Notes: generated from the letters alone by a model not told the origin. DNA of 35,976 nt from Candidatus Caccopulliclostridium gallistercoris (GCA_018713725.1 DVOJ01000016.1:1-35976); one strand, 5' to 3'. Shown: positions 1 to 8,512, counted from the first letter of the stretch. A program made the numbers and translations.

Positions 1-135
1 TTATCCGTAGTAGACTTATCCGTAGTAGACTTATCCGTAGTAGACTTATCCGTAGTAGACTTATCCGTAGTAGACTTATCCGTAGTAGACTTATCCGTAG
101 TAGACTTATCCGTAGTAGACTTATCCGTAGCAGCA
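1..135. repeat. 15-bp tandem repeat encoding STTDK
   Basis: Eight perfect copies of ttatccgtagtagac fill 1-120, and a ninth, diverging copy covers 121-135. Read on the minus strand the unit encodes Ser-Thr-Thr-Asp-Lys in the frame of the SIMPL gene. The unit length is a multiple of three, so copy-number change would keep the frame. There are no spacers, so this is not a CRISPR array. The window begins inside the repeat, so the true copy number is unknown. Confidence 0.97.
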
Positions 136-923
136 CTATCTGTTGTTTTGTTTTCGCCATCTTTATCTAAAAGGTTGTCGGTTAAGCCTGTTTCTTTGTC
201 TAAATCTTCTTCTATATGTTCTGGTGACGTTATTTTGGTGTCGCCTTCGTATTCAAACTCTACTTTTATGCAAGCGGAAACTTTTATTTCTCCCTTCATA
301 AATTTAGTTGTCTCGCTAATGGAATTAGCATATCCGTAGCTATCGCGTAAATAATAGGAAGTGTTCTTTTCTTCTATAATCTTTTTTATTTCAAGTTCGC
401 CGCCATATAGCGCGCTAGCTTTATTTTTAGCGTTTTCAAGTGCTTTAGAAAGCGCTTGTTTGTAAGCTTCTTCGCTGTTTTCCAAGGTAAAAGTTACGCC
501 ACTAAAACGGTTTGCTCCATTTTCCATAAGTTTTGAAATTATGCTTCCAACGTTATCTACGTCCTTAGTTTTAAACTCTAAATAGTTTGAAACTTGGTAG
601 CCAATTAGTTTTTCGCCTTGCGTGTAGTCGTAGCGTTGATATACATTGTAGCCCTTAGTTTTAATATTTTCTTCAAGCACACCTAGTTCTTTTAAAACGC
701 CAACAAGCGCATTCATGCTGCTAGAATTTTCCGTTTGAGCGGCAATAAGGCTTTCGTTTAAGCTTTCCACGCCAACGGAAACAATAGCCGTGTCTGGAAT
801 TAGGCAAATTTCGCCTTCGCCCGTTACAATTATTTTGCTGTCTGCAAAGGCGTTCGTAGACGCTGTTAAAATTGGCAAAATAGCCAAAGCGAGTACTAGT
901 AAAACTGCACATAATTTTTTCAT
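1..923 (-). CDS. Secreted SIMPL (DUF541/YggE-like) protein, C-terminus cut by window edge
   Basis: The gene starts at 923 (ATG) with an AAAGGAG ribosome site 7 nt upstream, and stays open to position 1, so the 3' end is missing (307 full codons seen). The N-terminus MKKLCAVLLVLALAILPIL... followed by ASTNAFA is a Sec signal peptide with a likely cut before DS, so the protein is exported. The mature part begins IIVTGEGEICLIPDTAIVSV and contains ENIKTKGYNVYQ and LIGYQVSNYLEFKTKDV, which match the SIMPL/DUF541 family (E. coli YggE, animal SIMPL). About 20 residues of linker follow, then a pentapeptide STTDK repeat runs to the edge. The family's biochemical role is poorly known; YggE is linked to oxidative stress. 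The Ser/Thr/Asp/Lys tail could be a wall-spanning spacer (inference). The opposite-frame reading at 721-951 is a shadow of this gene. Confidence 0.85.
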   Translation of the reverse strand, partial: MKKLCAVLLVLALAILPILTASTNAFADSKIIVTGEGEICLIPDTAIVSVGVESLNESLIAAQTENSSSMNALVGVLKELGVLEENIKTKGYNVYQRYDYTQGEKLIGYQVSNYLEFKTKDVDNVGSIISKLMENGANRFSGVTFTLENSEEAYKQALSKALENAKNKASALYGGELEIKKIIEEKNTSYYLRDSYGYANSISETTKFMKGEIKVSACIKVEFEYEGDTKITSPEHIEEDLDKETGLTDNLLDKDGENKTTDSAATDKSTTDKSTTDKSTTDKSTTDKSTTDKSTTDKSTTDKSTTD

Positions 924-1029
924 ATAATTCTCCTTTAAACGCTTTTAGCATGTACCGCTAATTAAAAATTATTTATACGTTTTAAAAAAAGACAAAATTT
1001 TCAGCTTTTTAAAAATAAAGCCAATTTTA

Positions 1030-1058
1030 TTGACAAATTTAGCATTAGTTAGTATATT
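1030..1058 (+). promoter_or_regulatory. Sigma-A promoter for the HAD/glycan operon
   Basis: TTGACA (1030-1035), 17-nt spacer, TATATT (1053-1058). Transcription should start near 1065, giving a leader of about 50 nt before the ATG at 1116. It lies in the divergent gap between the SIMPL gene and the HAD gene. Confidence 0.75.
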
Positions 1059-1115
1059 TAATTTAAGGCTATAGTTTATTACTTATAGTTTAATTTTAAA
1101 ATTTGGTCATAATTT

Positions 1116-1775
1116 ATGAAAGAATATCTGTGTTCAAACGTAAAGAACGTTAAAGTTCTCGTGTTTGATTTTGATGAAACGCTCTATTACTCGCCAGACG
1201 TTAGAGAATATTATATAAAATACATAAAAAGTACTATATTAAATCTTTCCAGCCTTACGGAAATGGAAACGGACAGCCTTATGAAAGAGGTTGGTTTTAC
1301 TATGGAGAACAAGGCGTCGCCGTCTTTTTCGTCCAGTTGTGGAAGGTTTGGCATACAAAAGCGCGCTTGGGATAATTATAGAATAGATAACTTTTTTCAA
1401 ATAAATTACAAAAACGCTGAAAGCATAGACAATAACATATTAAGAAAGTTAAGCATGCACTATCCTATGTATGTGGTTACAAATGAAGTGTATAAAAATA
1501 TACTAATAAAAGCTGAAAGGTTAGGCATAGATTTAAGCATTTTTAAAAAGCTTTTGGCGCCGTCCGCAGAAGCGCTTTTAAGCGGAAACGCTAAAACCAA
1601 AAAAGAGCTTTATCAAGACATAATTGAAGGTGAGCACGTAATGTCTAACCAAGTTTTAGTAATAGGGGATAGAATTAAGGTAGACGTAGAACCAATGCTT
1701 GAACTTGGCGGAAATGGCCTTGTTGTTACAAGACCTAAAGAAATAGAAGAATTTGCAGTAAATTATCTGCTATAA
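1116..1775 (+). CDS. HAD-superfamily hydrolase
   Basis: The 219-residue protein has the HAD motifs in order: motif I VLVFDFDETL (nucleophile D18, acid D20), motif II in YVVTNE, a motif III lysine around NAKTKKEL, and motif IV VIGDRIKVDVEPM. The all-helical insert after motif I fits a class I cap. It is probably a cytoplasmic phosphatase of the pyrimidine 5'-nucleotidase/phosphoglycolate phosphatase type, but the substrate cannot be read from sequence. The start at 1116 has no clear Shine-Dalgarno, only a weak GGT about 10 nt upstream; no better start is visible. It is 14 nt upstream of the UgtP-like gene and shares its promoter. Confidence 0.85.
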   Translation: MKEYLCSNVKNVKVLVFDFDETLYYSPDVREYYIKYIKSTILNLSSLTEMETDSLMKEVGFTMENKASPSFSSSCGRFGIQKRAWDNYRIDNFFQINYKNAESIDNNILRKLSMHYPMYVVTNEVYKNILIKAERLGIDLSIFKKLLAPSAEALLSGNAKTKKELYQDIIEGEHVMSNQVLVIGDRIKVDVEPMLELGGNGLVVTRPKEIEEFAVNYLL

Positions 1776-1789
1776 ATAAAGGGGACAAA

Positions 1790-2875
1790 ATGAAATTTTT
1801 AATTTTTACAGTCACTGTAGGTGCTGGACATAACGAAGTTGCAAGAAATGTTGCAGAATATTTGAAAAGTCAGGGGCATGAAGTTTTAGTTCATGACCTA
1901 TTTAAACATAAAAAGTTTCGTCAGTGGGTTATAGCTAAACTTGGCTTTACTGCTATGACAAAACTGCCAACAATATCAAATTATTTTTATGATAGAGCTA
2001 AAAAGTCGGACGTTAGCATCTATGATAGCTACATAAAGAGCATTAAAGACGAGACGTTAGAACTTGTAAACACTTTTAAGCCAGACGTTATTATTTCTTC
2101 ACATATTGCGGGAAGATTGTTTGTAAAAAAATACGAGAGCAAGTTTACAAAGCCTGTTTTAAACTACTTTATTGTAACGGACTACGACCTTACACCTGGG
2201 CTTAAAGATTATAAAGAAAATGAATACGTAATAATTCCAAATGAAGATTTTAAAGACGAACTTGTTGAAAAGGGGTTTGCACCAGACCATATTCTTCCTT
2301 TTGGCATACCAGTAAATGCAAAATATTATAAAAAGCTAGATGAAAACGAAGCAAAAGAAAAGCTTGGCATAGATATAGATTTAAACAAGAAAATTGTTTT
2401 AGTTGTTGGCGGCGGAAACGGGCTTGGAAATGTGTATAAGGTTATAAAAGAGCTATCTAAACACGACGACATACAAATTATTAGCGTTGCGGGAAGGAAC
2501 GAAGACTTAAAGGAAGAGATAGACGCCTTAGCTAAAAAAAGTAAGGCTAAAATTTATAGCTACGGCTTTACAAAAGAGCTTGAATACATGATGACAATTG
2601 CTGACTATCTTGTTGGCAAAACTGGCGGCATAACAGCCACGGAAGCTATAACCAAAGGCGTACCATTAATAGCCGTTGGTAAAACGCCAAAGCCGGAATA
2701 TTCCAACCTTCAATATTTAAAAAAGAACGGAATGGCAATAGAGATAGACGATATTAAAACAGTTTACGATAAAATTAAAACGTTAGACACCGATGCTATG
2801 AGAGAAAAATATGAAAAATCTAAAAAAGTGGGCGTTGTAGAAAAAATAAACGAAAAAATATTGGAGAGAAGATAA
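1790..2875 (+). CDS. UgtP/MGDG-synthase-like glycosyltransferase (GT28)
   Basis: The 361-residue protein begins MKFLIFTVTVGAGHNEVARN, the GAGH signature of the MGDG synthase N-terminal domain. It continues with a GT28 C-terminal domain containing IVLVVGGGNGLGNV and the nucleotide-sugar binding segment GKTGGITATEAITKGVPLI. Family members (B. subtilis UgtP, plant MGD1) transfer glucose or galactose from a UDP-sugar to diacylglycerol at the inner face of the membrane, making glycolipids and lipoteichoic acid anchors. The acceptor and sugar here are not proven. A good ribosome site (AAGGGGAC) precedes the ATG. Its stop codon overlaps the rfbA ATG by one base, so the two are probably translationally coupled. 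Confidence 0.85.
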   Translation: MKFLIFTVTVGAGHNEVARNVAEYLKSQGHEVLVHDLFKHKKFRQWVIAKLGFTAMTKLPTISNYFYDRAKKSDVSIYDSYIKSIKDETLELVNTFKPDVIISSHIAGRLFVKKYESKFTKPVLNYFIVTDYDLTPGLKDYKENEYVIIPNEDFKDELVEKGFAPDHILPFGIPVNAKYYKKLDENEAKEKLGIDIDLNKKIVLVVGGGNGLGNVYKVIKELSKHDDIQIISVAGRNEDLKEEIDALAKKSKAKIYSYGFTKELEYMMTIADYLVGKTGGITATEAITKGVPLIAVGKTPKPEYSNLQYLKKNGMAIEIDDIKTVYDKIKTLDTDAMREKYEKSKKVGVVEKINEKILERR

Positions 2876-3744
2876 TGAAGGGAATAATTTTAGCTGGTGG
2901 AAAGGGAACAAGATTATATCCAGCTACTTGGGCATGTTCTAAACAAATTTTACCTGTATATGATAAACCTATGATATATTATCCACTTAGCATTTTAATG
3001 CTTGCTGGAATAAGAGATATTTTAATTATAAGCACGCCGCGAGATGTTCCTATGTTTAAAGAACTACTTTCTAATGGCAACGAACTTGGCATAAACATAG
3101 AATATAAAATTCAAGAGGCGCCAAAAGGTATAGCTGAAGCCTTTATTTTAGGCGAAGATTTTATAGGAAACGACTCTGTATGTTTAATTTTGGGTGATAA
3201 CTTATTTTATGGTAATGGACTTTCTAAGCTCGTTCAAAGTTGCTCGAATTTAATGAATGGAGCAATTCTTTTTGGTTATAAGGTTAATAATCCTTCCGAT
3301 TACGGCGTTGCAGAAGTTGACGAAAACTTAAATGTATTAAATATTGAAGAAAAGCCTAAAAATCCTAAAAGTGATATTGCTGTTACAGGATTATATTTTT
3401 ATGATAATTCCGTTGTTAAAAAGGCAAAGGAAATTAAGCCATCAGCACGTGGAGAACTTGAAATAACAGCTATAAATAACCTTTATGTTCAAGAAAAAAA
3501 TGTAAAATTAAAAATTTTAAGCAGGGGTTATGCTTGGCTTGATACAGGTAGTAATAAGAATTTACTTAACGCCTCTAATTTTATAGAAATGGTTCAAGAA
3601 AGGCAAGGACAATACATAGCATGTCTAGAAGAAATTGCCTATAGAATGGGTTATATAAACAAAGCAAAATTTGTTGAGCTTGGCAATAGATTTAAAGTCT
3701 CCGACTATGGAAGATACATATTAAAACTTGCGGAGGAAATATGA
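2875..3744 (+). CDS. rfbA: Glucose-1-phosphate thymidylyltransferase
   Basis: The 289-residue protein is of normal family length. The N-terminus MKGIILAGGKGTRLYPAT carries the GGxGTRL nucleotide-binding loop, followed by SKQILPVYDKPMIYYPL, typical of RfbA/RmlA. Later motifs include LILGDNLFYG, EEKPKNPKSDIAVTGLYFYD and the catalytic-region segment YAWLDTGS. It makes dTDP-glucose from dTTP and glucose-1-phosphate, the first step of dTDP-L-rhamnose synthesis. The residues between GTRLYP and SKQ (ATWAC) differ from the commoner LT...T pattern, a minor variant. It overlaps rfbD by ATGA. Confidence 0.96.
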   Translation: MKGIILAGGKGTRLYPATWACSKQILPVYDKPMIYYPLSILMLAGIRDILIISTPRDVPMFKELLSNGNELGINIEYKIQEAPKGIAEAFILGEDFIGNDSVCLILGDNLFYGNGLSKLVQSCSNLMNGAILFGYKVNNPSDYGVAEVDENLNVLNIEEKPKNPKSDIAVTGLYFYDNSVVKKAKEIKPSARGELEITAINNLYVQEKNVKLKILSRGYAWLDTGSNKNLLNASNFIEMVQERQGQYIACLEEIAYRMGYINKAKFVELGNRFKVSDYGRYILKLAEEI

Positions 3745-4616
3745 AAATTTTAGTTGTTGGCGCTAATGGGCAACTTGGACAAGAATTAAAAGAAGTTTTA
3801 AAAACTGGTAAAGCAGAAATTGGTGAAATAGATAGTAGCTATAAAAATGCAGAAATTGCTTATGTAGATATAGACGTTTTAGATATTACAGACAAACAAA
3901 AAGTGGACGAATTTTTTAATACTAGTTACGATATTGTTATAAATTGTTCTGCATACACAAACGTTAAAGCTGCGGAAACTGACTACGACAATGCATATAA
4001 AGTAAATGCATTAGGCGTAAGAAATTTAGCTTTGGCTTGCAAAAAAATGGGCGCCAAACTAATTCATATTTCTACGGATTATGTTTTTGATGGTGAAAAC
4101 CAAGTTCCTTACACGGAATCTGATGCTCCAAATCCTAAAACAGTGTATGGAAAAACAAAACTTGCAGGAGAGCTCTTTGCACTATCCTTCTGTAAAAAAA
4201 CTTTTATTATTAGAACAAGTTGGCTTTATGGCAAATATGGAAAAAATTTTGTTTATACCATGCTAAATCTTGGAGCAATAAATGATTGCGTAAATGTTGT
4301 AGAAGACCAAATAGGCACTCCAACAAATGCCAACGACCTAGCTTTTCATATTTTAAAAATAGCCCTAACTGAAGAATACGGAATATATCATGTTAGTGGC
4401 AAAGGAGAATGTAGCTGGAAAGATTTTGCCGAAACAATAATGAATTTAGCAGGATTAAATTGTAAGGTCAAAGGTATTTTAACAGAAGATTACATAGATA
4501 AAGTTGAAAGACCAAAATATTCAGTTCTAGACCACTCTATGTTAAGAGTTACTGTTGGCGATGAAATGAGAGATTGGAAAAGTGCTATTAAAAGTTTTAT
4601 AGGGGGATTACAATGA
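3741..4616 (+). CDS. rfbD: dTDP-4-dehydrorhamnose reductase
   Basis: The 291-residue SDR-type enzyme begins MKILVVGANGQLGQELKEVL (NADPH-binding GxxGxxG) and has the YGKTKLAGE active-site YxxxK, STDYVFDGENQVPYTE and IIRTSWLYG, all characteristic of RfbD/RmlD. It performs the last step of the pathway, reducing dTDP-4-keto-L-rhamnose to dTDP-L-rhamnose. The start overlaps the rfbA stop as ATGA and the end overlaps rfbB as ATGA, so the block is a tight operon. Confidence 0.96.
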   Translation: MKILVVGANGQLGQELKEVLKTGKAEIGEIDSSYKNAEIAYVDIDVLDITDKQKVDEFFNTSYDIVINCSAYTNVKAAETDYDNAYKVNALGVRNLALACKKMGAKLIHISTDYVFDGENQVPYTESDAPNPKTVYGKTKLAGELFALSFCKKTFIIRTSWLYGKYGKNFVYTMLNLGAINDCVNVVEDQIGTPTNANDLAFHILKIALTEEYGIYHVSGKGECSWKDFAETIMNLAGLNCKVKGILTEDYIDKVERPKYSVLDHSMLRVTVGDEMRDWKSAIKSFIGGLQ

Positions 4617-5677
4617 AAAAATATTTAGTTACTGGCGGTTGCGGATTTATAGGTTCAAATTTTATAAAATATATGTTAGAAAAATATCCAGACATTTTTA
4701 TAGTGAACTTGGATATATGCTCTTATGCTGGAAATTTAGAAAATTTAGCGGATATAGAAAAGGATTCTAGATACATTTTTGTTAGGGGCGACATCGTAGA
4801 TTCAGAGCTAGTTAAGGGGTTATTCGAAAAATACGACTTTACCAACGTTATTAATTTTGCCGCAGAAAGCCATGTGGATAGAAGTATTAAAAATCCAGAA
4901 CTTTTTGTTAAAACAAACGTTTTAGGAACAGTAAATCTTCTTCAAAGGGCAAAAGAGCATTGGCTTATAGGTGATGATGAGTATAGGCCCGGTGTAAAAT
5001 TTCTTCAAGTTTCTACCGACGAAGTTTATGGTTCGTTGGGAGAAACTGGATTATTTTCTGAAACTACGCCGCTAGACCCACACAGCCCATATTCAGCAAG
5101 TAAAACGTCAGCTGATCTGTTTGTTAAAGCATTTTTTGATACTTATAAATTTCCTTGCAATATTACAAGGTGTTCAAATAATTATGGGCCGTATCAATTT
5201 CCTGAAAAGCTTATTCCACTTGTATATAACAATGCTTGTAATTTAAAAAGTTTACCTATTTATGGCACAGGTCTTCAAATTAGAGACTGGCTTTATGTTT
5301 TAGACCATTGCAGAGCCATAGATTTAGTTTGTGAAAAGGGAAAACTTGGGGAAATTTACAACGTTGGCGGAAATAACGAAAGAACCAACCTTTTTATTGT
5401 AAAGAGTATTATTGAATATGTAAATAAAAATGTAAATTCAAGTTGCACGGAGAAGCTTATAAAACACGTTGAAGACAGAAAAGGTCATGACCTTAGATAC
5501 GGAATAGATGCAAGTAAAATTAAAAAGGAACTTGGCTGGGAACCAGAAACACCATTTGAAGAGGGAATTGTAAAAACGCTAGATTGGTATAAGAACAATA
5601 CCACATGGTTAGAGCACGTTACATCTGGCGAATATAAAAATTACTATAAAAATATGTATGGAGATTGTGATGAGTAA
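4613..5677 (+). CDS. rfbB: dTDP-glucose 4,6-dehydratase
   Basis: The 354-residue extended SDR has the NAD-binding GGCGFIGSNF, the diagnostic FAAESHVDRSI, a catalytic TDEVYGSLG, the YSASKTSAD YxxxK motif and NNYGPYQFPEKLIPL. These are RfbB/RmlB hallmarks. It converts dTDP-glucose to dTDP-4-keto-6-deoxyglucose. The ATG overlaps the rfbD stop by 4 nt; the 3' end overlaps the rfbC start by 8 nt. Gene order here is A-D-B-C. Confidence 0.97.
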   Translation: MKKYLVTGGCGFIGSNFIKYMLEKYPDIFIVNLDICSYAGNLENLADIEKDSRYIFVRGDIVDSELVKGLFEKYDFTNVINFAAESHVDRSIKNPELFVKTNVLGTVNLLQRAKEHWLIGDDEYRPGVKFLQVSTDEVYGSLGETGLFSETTPLDPHSPYSASKTSADLFVKAFFDTYKFPCNITRCSNNYGPYQFPEKLIPLVYNNACNLKSLPIYGTGLQIRDWLYVLDHCRAIDLVCEKGKLGEIYNVGGNNERTNLFIVKSIIEYVNKNVNSSCTEKLIKHVEDRKGHDLRYGIDASKIKKELGWEPETPFEEGIVKTLDWYKNNTTWLEHVTSGEYKNYYKNMYGDCDE

Positions 5678-6218
5678 ATTTAAACTTACAAAAACCTTTA
5701 TAGACGACCTTGTAGTAATAGAACCTACGGTGTTTGGAGATTCGCGCGGATATTTTATGGAGACCTATAATAAAAAAGACTTTGAAGAAATAGGCATAAA
5801 TGCGAATTTTATTCAAGATAATCAATCAAAATCAGTAAAAAATGTTCTTAGAGGACTTCATTTTCAAACAAATTATCCACAGGCAAAACTTGTGCGCGTT
5901 ATATCCGGTGTGGTTTTTGATGTGGCTGTGGATTTAAGGAAAGATAGCAAAACTTACGGAAAATGGTTTGGCGTTGTGCTTTCTAGTGAAAACAAAAAGC
6001 AATTTTTTATTCCTAGGGGTTTTGCTCATGGCTTTGCAGTGGTTAGCGATACGGCAGAGTTTGCATATAAATGTGACAATATTTACGACCAATCAGGTGA
6101 AGGTGGAGTTCTTTGGAATGATGAAGACTTAAATATAAATTGGGGAGATTATATAGATTTAAATAATATAATTCTTTCAGAAAAAGATAAAAAACAAAAA
6201 AAATTAAGGGAGGTATAA
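5670..6218 (+). CDS. rfbC: dTDP-4-dehydrorhamnose 3,5-epimerase
   Basis: I place the start at 5670 (MSKFKLTK...) and not at the upstream ATG at 5658. GGAG (5660-5663) sits 6 nt before 5670, and family members start close to this point. The 182-residue cupin has VFGDSRGYFMETYN, the active-site VLRGLHFQ with its histidine, VRVISGVVFDVAVDLR and FIPRGFAHGFAV. It epimerises C3 and C5 of the 4-keto sugar, the third step to dTDP-L-rhamnose. It overlaps rfbB by 8 nt, and its stop shares one base with the GT2 ATG. Confidence 0.95.
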   Translation: MSKFKLTKTFIDDLVVIEPTVFGDSRGYFMETYNKKDFEEIGINANFIQDNQSKSVKNVLRGLHFQTNYPQAKLVRVISGVVFDVAVDLRKDSKTYGKWFGVVLSSENKKQFFIPRGFAHGFAVVSDTAEFAYKCDNIYDQSGEGGVLWNDEDLNINWGDYIDLNNIILSEKDKKQKKLREV

Positions 6219-7123
6219 TGAAAATAGTTTGTGTTTTGCTTTCTACCTATAATGGAGAAAAATATTTAAAACAGCAATTGGATAGCGTTTTAAATCAAAA
6301 AGATATAACTTTAAACTTTTTAGTTAGAGACGATGGTAGCACGGATTCAACTTTGGATATTTTAAAGCAGTATGAAAAAGAAGGAAAAATTAAGCTAATA
6401 GTAGGGAAGAATATAGGTTACAAGAAAAGTTTTTACGAGCTTGCGAAACTCGCGCCTCTTTCAGATTACTACGCTTTTTGCGACCAAGACGACGTTTGGG
6501 ATGACGATAAACTAATTACAGCCGTAAATATGTTAGAAAGAGAAAATAATTCTATTCCGCTCTTGTATTTTTCTGCTTTAAGGGTTGTAAATAAAAATTT
6601 AAAGGTAAAATCTGTAACGCATAAAAAGTTTATAATTTCAGAATATCCGTTTGAACAAGCTTTAACCTTAAACCCAGTTTATGGCTGTGCGGCTGTGTTT
6701 AATAACGCCTTGCGCGAAAAGTTTTTAGAATACCAGGAGTTTGAACATTCGCACGATAACAACTTAAACGTTTTGGCTTCCGCGCTAGGCAAAGTAGTGT
6801 TTGATAAAACTCCGCATTTTTCTTATAGACAACACGGAAACAACTGTTTTGGATATCCTTCAAGTTTAAAATCTATGATAAAAAACATTAAGTGGTATTT
6901 TAAATATGAAGTGCATAACATTCGCTTAAAGGAAATGACAAAAATTAAGGAAAAGTTCTATACAGAACTTTCTGAGCATAACAAGCATTTTTGCGATTTG
7001 GTTTTAAATTATAGAAATTCTAAGCAAGATAAAAAAGCGCTTTTAAACTATAAACCATATAAAACGGATAGCAAACTTACCAACTTTTACATAAGACATT
7101 TAATAAAACATGAAAAATTATAA
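6218..7123 (+). CDS. Family 2 glycosyltransferase, probable rhamnosyltransferase
   Basis: The 301-residue protein starts MKIVCVLLSTYNGEKYLKQQ and has the GT-A motifs VRDDGSTDS and FCDQDDVWDDDKL, the latter supplying the DxD-type metal and nucleotide-sugar site. The CDQDDVW signature is frequent in rhamnosyl and O-antigen GT2 enzymes (WbbL/RgpF-like). It has no obvious membrane segment apart from possible amphipathic C-terminal helices. It directly follows four dTDP-rhamnose genes (one-base overlap with rfbC), so dTDP-L-rhamnose is the likely donor (inference). The acceptor is unknown. Confidence 0.88.
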   Translation: MKIVCVLLSTYNGEKYLKQQLDSVLNQKDITLNFLVRDDGSTDSTLDILKQYEKEGKIKLIVGKNIGYKKSFYELAKLAPLSDYYAFCDQDDVWDDDKLITAVNMLERENNSIPLLYFSALRVVNKNLKVKSVTHKKFIISEYPFEQALTLNPVYGCAAVFNNALREKFLEYQEFEHSHDNNLNVLASALGKVVFDKTPHFSYRQHGNNCFGYPSSLKSMIKNIKWYFKYEVHNIRLKEMTKIKEKFYTELSEHNKHFCDLVLNYRNSKQDKKALLNYKPYKTDSKLTNFYIRHLIKHEKL

Positions 7124-7155
7124 AAAACGTTAGGAAATTTCCTAACGTTTTATTT
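7124..7155. terminator. Bidirectional terminator between convergent genes
   Basis: AAAACGTTAGGAAATTTCCTAACGTTTT (7124-7151) is a perfect 28-bp palindrome flanked by A-rich and T-rich runs. It sits exactly between the end of the GT2 gene (+, 7123) and the zinc-ribbon gene (-, 7155), so it can end transcription from both sides. Confidence 0.85.
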
Positions 7156-7640
7156 TAATCTAATTTTTTACCGCATTCAGAGCAGTACTCTGCACTCGGT
7201 TCATTTACTTTGCCACAAGCTTTGCAAGTTTTTCTAACAGGCTTTCCACATTTTGGGCAAAATTTGTCTCCTTCCTTTATTGTTTCGCCGCATTCACATC
7301 TATTGTTTACAGTTTTATCTATAAATTTAGAACTTTCGCCGCCAATAAGTATTGCTAGCCCTGCTTTAATAAAATAAATAGAAACCGTTGTAGCTAAGCC
7401 GCCTAAAATAAATAAGAGCATAGGGAAGATGAAGCTTGTCATAGATGGAGCCATGGTGTCCATCATGTTATCGCCGGCTACCATAAAAAGTATAAAACCT
7501 GTTAGCACCATTATAATTCCTACCGCTGCGCCTATTCCGCCACCAACTAAAAGCTTTTTTCTTAACTTTTTAGCCTTTTCACAGGTAGCTACGTCAGAAA
7601 TATTTGCATTAAGCTGTTTTATTGTATCTAATAATTTCAT
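7155..7640 (-). CDS. Membrane protein with C-terminal double zinc ribbon
   Basis: The 161-residue protein has a short N-terminal helix (about 1-28), two membrane segments (about 31-55, GGIGAAVGIIMVLTGFILF, and about 68-95), then a cysteine-rich tail. The tail holds CECG...CPKCG and CKACG...CSECG, i.e. four CxxC/CxC knuckles forming two zinc ribbons of the DUF7577/zinc_ribbon_2 type. Such proteins are common in Clostridia and have no assigned function. The start overlaps the tdk stop by 4 nt, so it is the last gene of a three-gene operon. Confidence 0.8.
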   Translation of the reverse strand: MKLLDTIKQLNANISDVATCEKAKKLRKKLLVGGGIGAAVGIIMVLTGFILFMVAGDNMMDTMAPSMTSFIFPMLLFILGGLATTVSIYFIKAGLAILIGGESSKFIDKTVNNRCECGETIKEGDKFCPKCGKPVRKTCKACGKVNEPSAEYCSECGKKLD

Positions 7641-8215
7641 TTTTTACCCCTCGAATTATTTAATTCTTTTTTAAAGCAGTTATAACACATGCCTTCATAC
7701 ATTTCGTCTGCGCCAATAGAAACTTCTTCGCCCGTGGTGGTAATTTTACCGTTTACAAACCTTGCGTTAACAGTAGCTTTTCTTCCGCAGCGGCATACGC
7801 TTTTAATTTCCATAAGGCTGTCCGCTAGTTCCACTAAGCGCTTACTGCCTTCAAATAGTTCAGTTTTAAAATTTGTTAAAAGCCCGTAGCATAGAACTGG
7901 AATATTTAAGGAAATTTCTTTTAGCTCGTTTACTTGCTCTTTGGTCATGAACTGTGCTTCATCTATAATAAACACGTCTATTTTTTGTTTTTTGTTGAAA
8001 TTTTCAAAAAAATCAATTAAATTTTCATTTTTAGAAAAAGTTTCGCAATCTGCTTCTAAGCCTATTCTAGATTTTACTTTGGAGCTTCGTGTGTCTATGC
8101 TAGGCTTTGCTAAAAGCACGTTAAAGCCTTTTTGCACATAGTTAAATCTACACATTAAAGCTTGGGCAGTTTTAGAAGAGCCCATAGCACCATATTTAAA
8201 ATATAGCTTATTCAT
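7637..8215 (-). CDS. tdk: Thymidine kinase (type II)
   Basis: The 192-residue protein begins MNKLYFKYGAMGSSKTAQAL, has the Walker-B-like VFIIDEAQFM and a zinc site built from CRCG and CYNC. These define type II thymidine kinase, which phosphorylates thymidine to dTMP in the salvage pathway. The P-loop reads GAMGSSKT, with Ser where most homologues have Gly before the Lys; I recall other clostridial enzymes with this form, so activity is likely kept. One base is shared with the FeoA-like gene upstream and four with the zinc-ribbon gene downstream. Confidence 0.92.
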   Translation of the reverse strand: MNKLYFKYGAMGSSKTAQALMCRFNYVQKGFNVLLAKPSIDTRSSKVKSRIGLEADCETFSKNENLIDFFENFNKKQKIDVFIIDEAQFMTKEQVNELKEISLNIPVLCYGLLTNFKTELFEGSKRLVELADSLMEIKSVCRCGRKATVNARFVNGKITTTGEEVSIGADEMYEGMCYNCFKKELNNSRGKK

Positions 8216-8460
8216 TATTTTTCTAGTTCCTTTTCTTTTAGGCGAGGTTCACAAAATATGCTTTTAGCAACGTATCCATTGATAGCCATACAGGATTCTT
8301 CCGTTTGAATTATAACGCCGTTTTTAGTTTTAAGCACAAGTTCAATTTCAGCGCCGCTTTTTAGCCCACGTTCTTCATAGAAGTCTTTAAAGCTATCTTC
8401 AAAGCTAGTTTGGCATATTTTAAGTTTTTCGCCTACATTAAAAGACGTTAAACTTTTCAT
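8215..8460 (-). CDS. FeoA-like SH3-fold small protein
   Basis: The 81-residue protein has the layout of the FeoA domain: an N-terminal region, then ERGLKSGAEIELVLKT (like the FeoA 'LGLxPGxxVxVV' segment) and a terminal AINGYVAKSIFCEP, where FeoA usually has '...LxxxxAxxIxV'. FeoA domains modulate the ferrous iron transporter FeoB or occur in DtxR-type regulators, but no feoB is present here. The start is at 8460 with no Shine-Dalgarno, because the -10 box lies 6 nt away. It is the first gene of the feoA-like/tdk/zinc-ribbon operon. The family call is moderate. Confidence 0.6.
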   Translation of the reverse strand: MKSLTSFNVGEKLKICQTSFEDSFKDFYEERGLKSGAEIELVLKTKNGVIIQTEESCMAINGYVAKSIFCEPRLKEKELEK

Positions 8461-8466
8461 ATAATT

Positions 8467-8495
8467 ATAATATAATATTTAATCTATAAAGTCAA
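8467..8495 (-). promoter_or_regulatory. Promoter predicting a leaderless mRNA for the tdk operon
   Basis: On the minus strand TTGACT (8495-8490), 17-nt spacer, TATTAT (8472-8467), then only 6 nt (aattat) before the ATG at 8460. A normal start point 7 nt after the -10 box falls on the A of the ATG. There is no ribosome-binding sequence. Confidence 0.75.
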
Positions 8496-8512
8496 ATATT
8501 TATAAATTTTTC

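Noticed and set aside
1..135. Regular repeat that could be taken for a CRISPR array
   Set aside because: The 15-bp units are directly adjacent with no spacers and encode STTDK in frame with a secreted protein.
721..951. 76-residue minus-strand reading frame
   Set aside because: It overlaps the 5' half of the SIMPL gene in another frame; the SIMPL frame has the signal peptide, ribosome site and family motifs.
5619..5825. Minus-strand reading frame over the rfbB/rfbC junction
   Set aside because: It lies antisense to two well-supported, overlapping genes and has no ribosome site.
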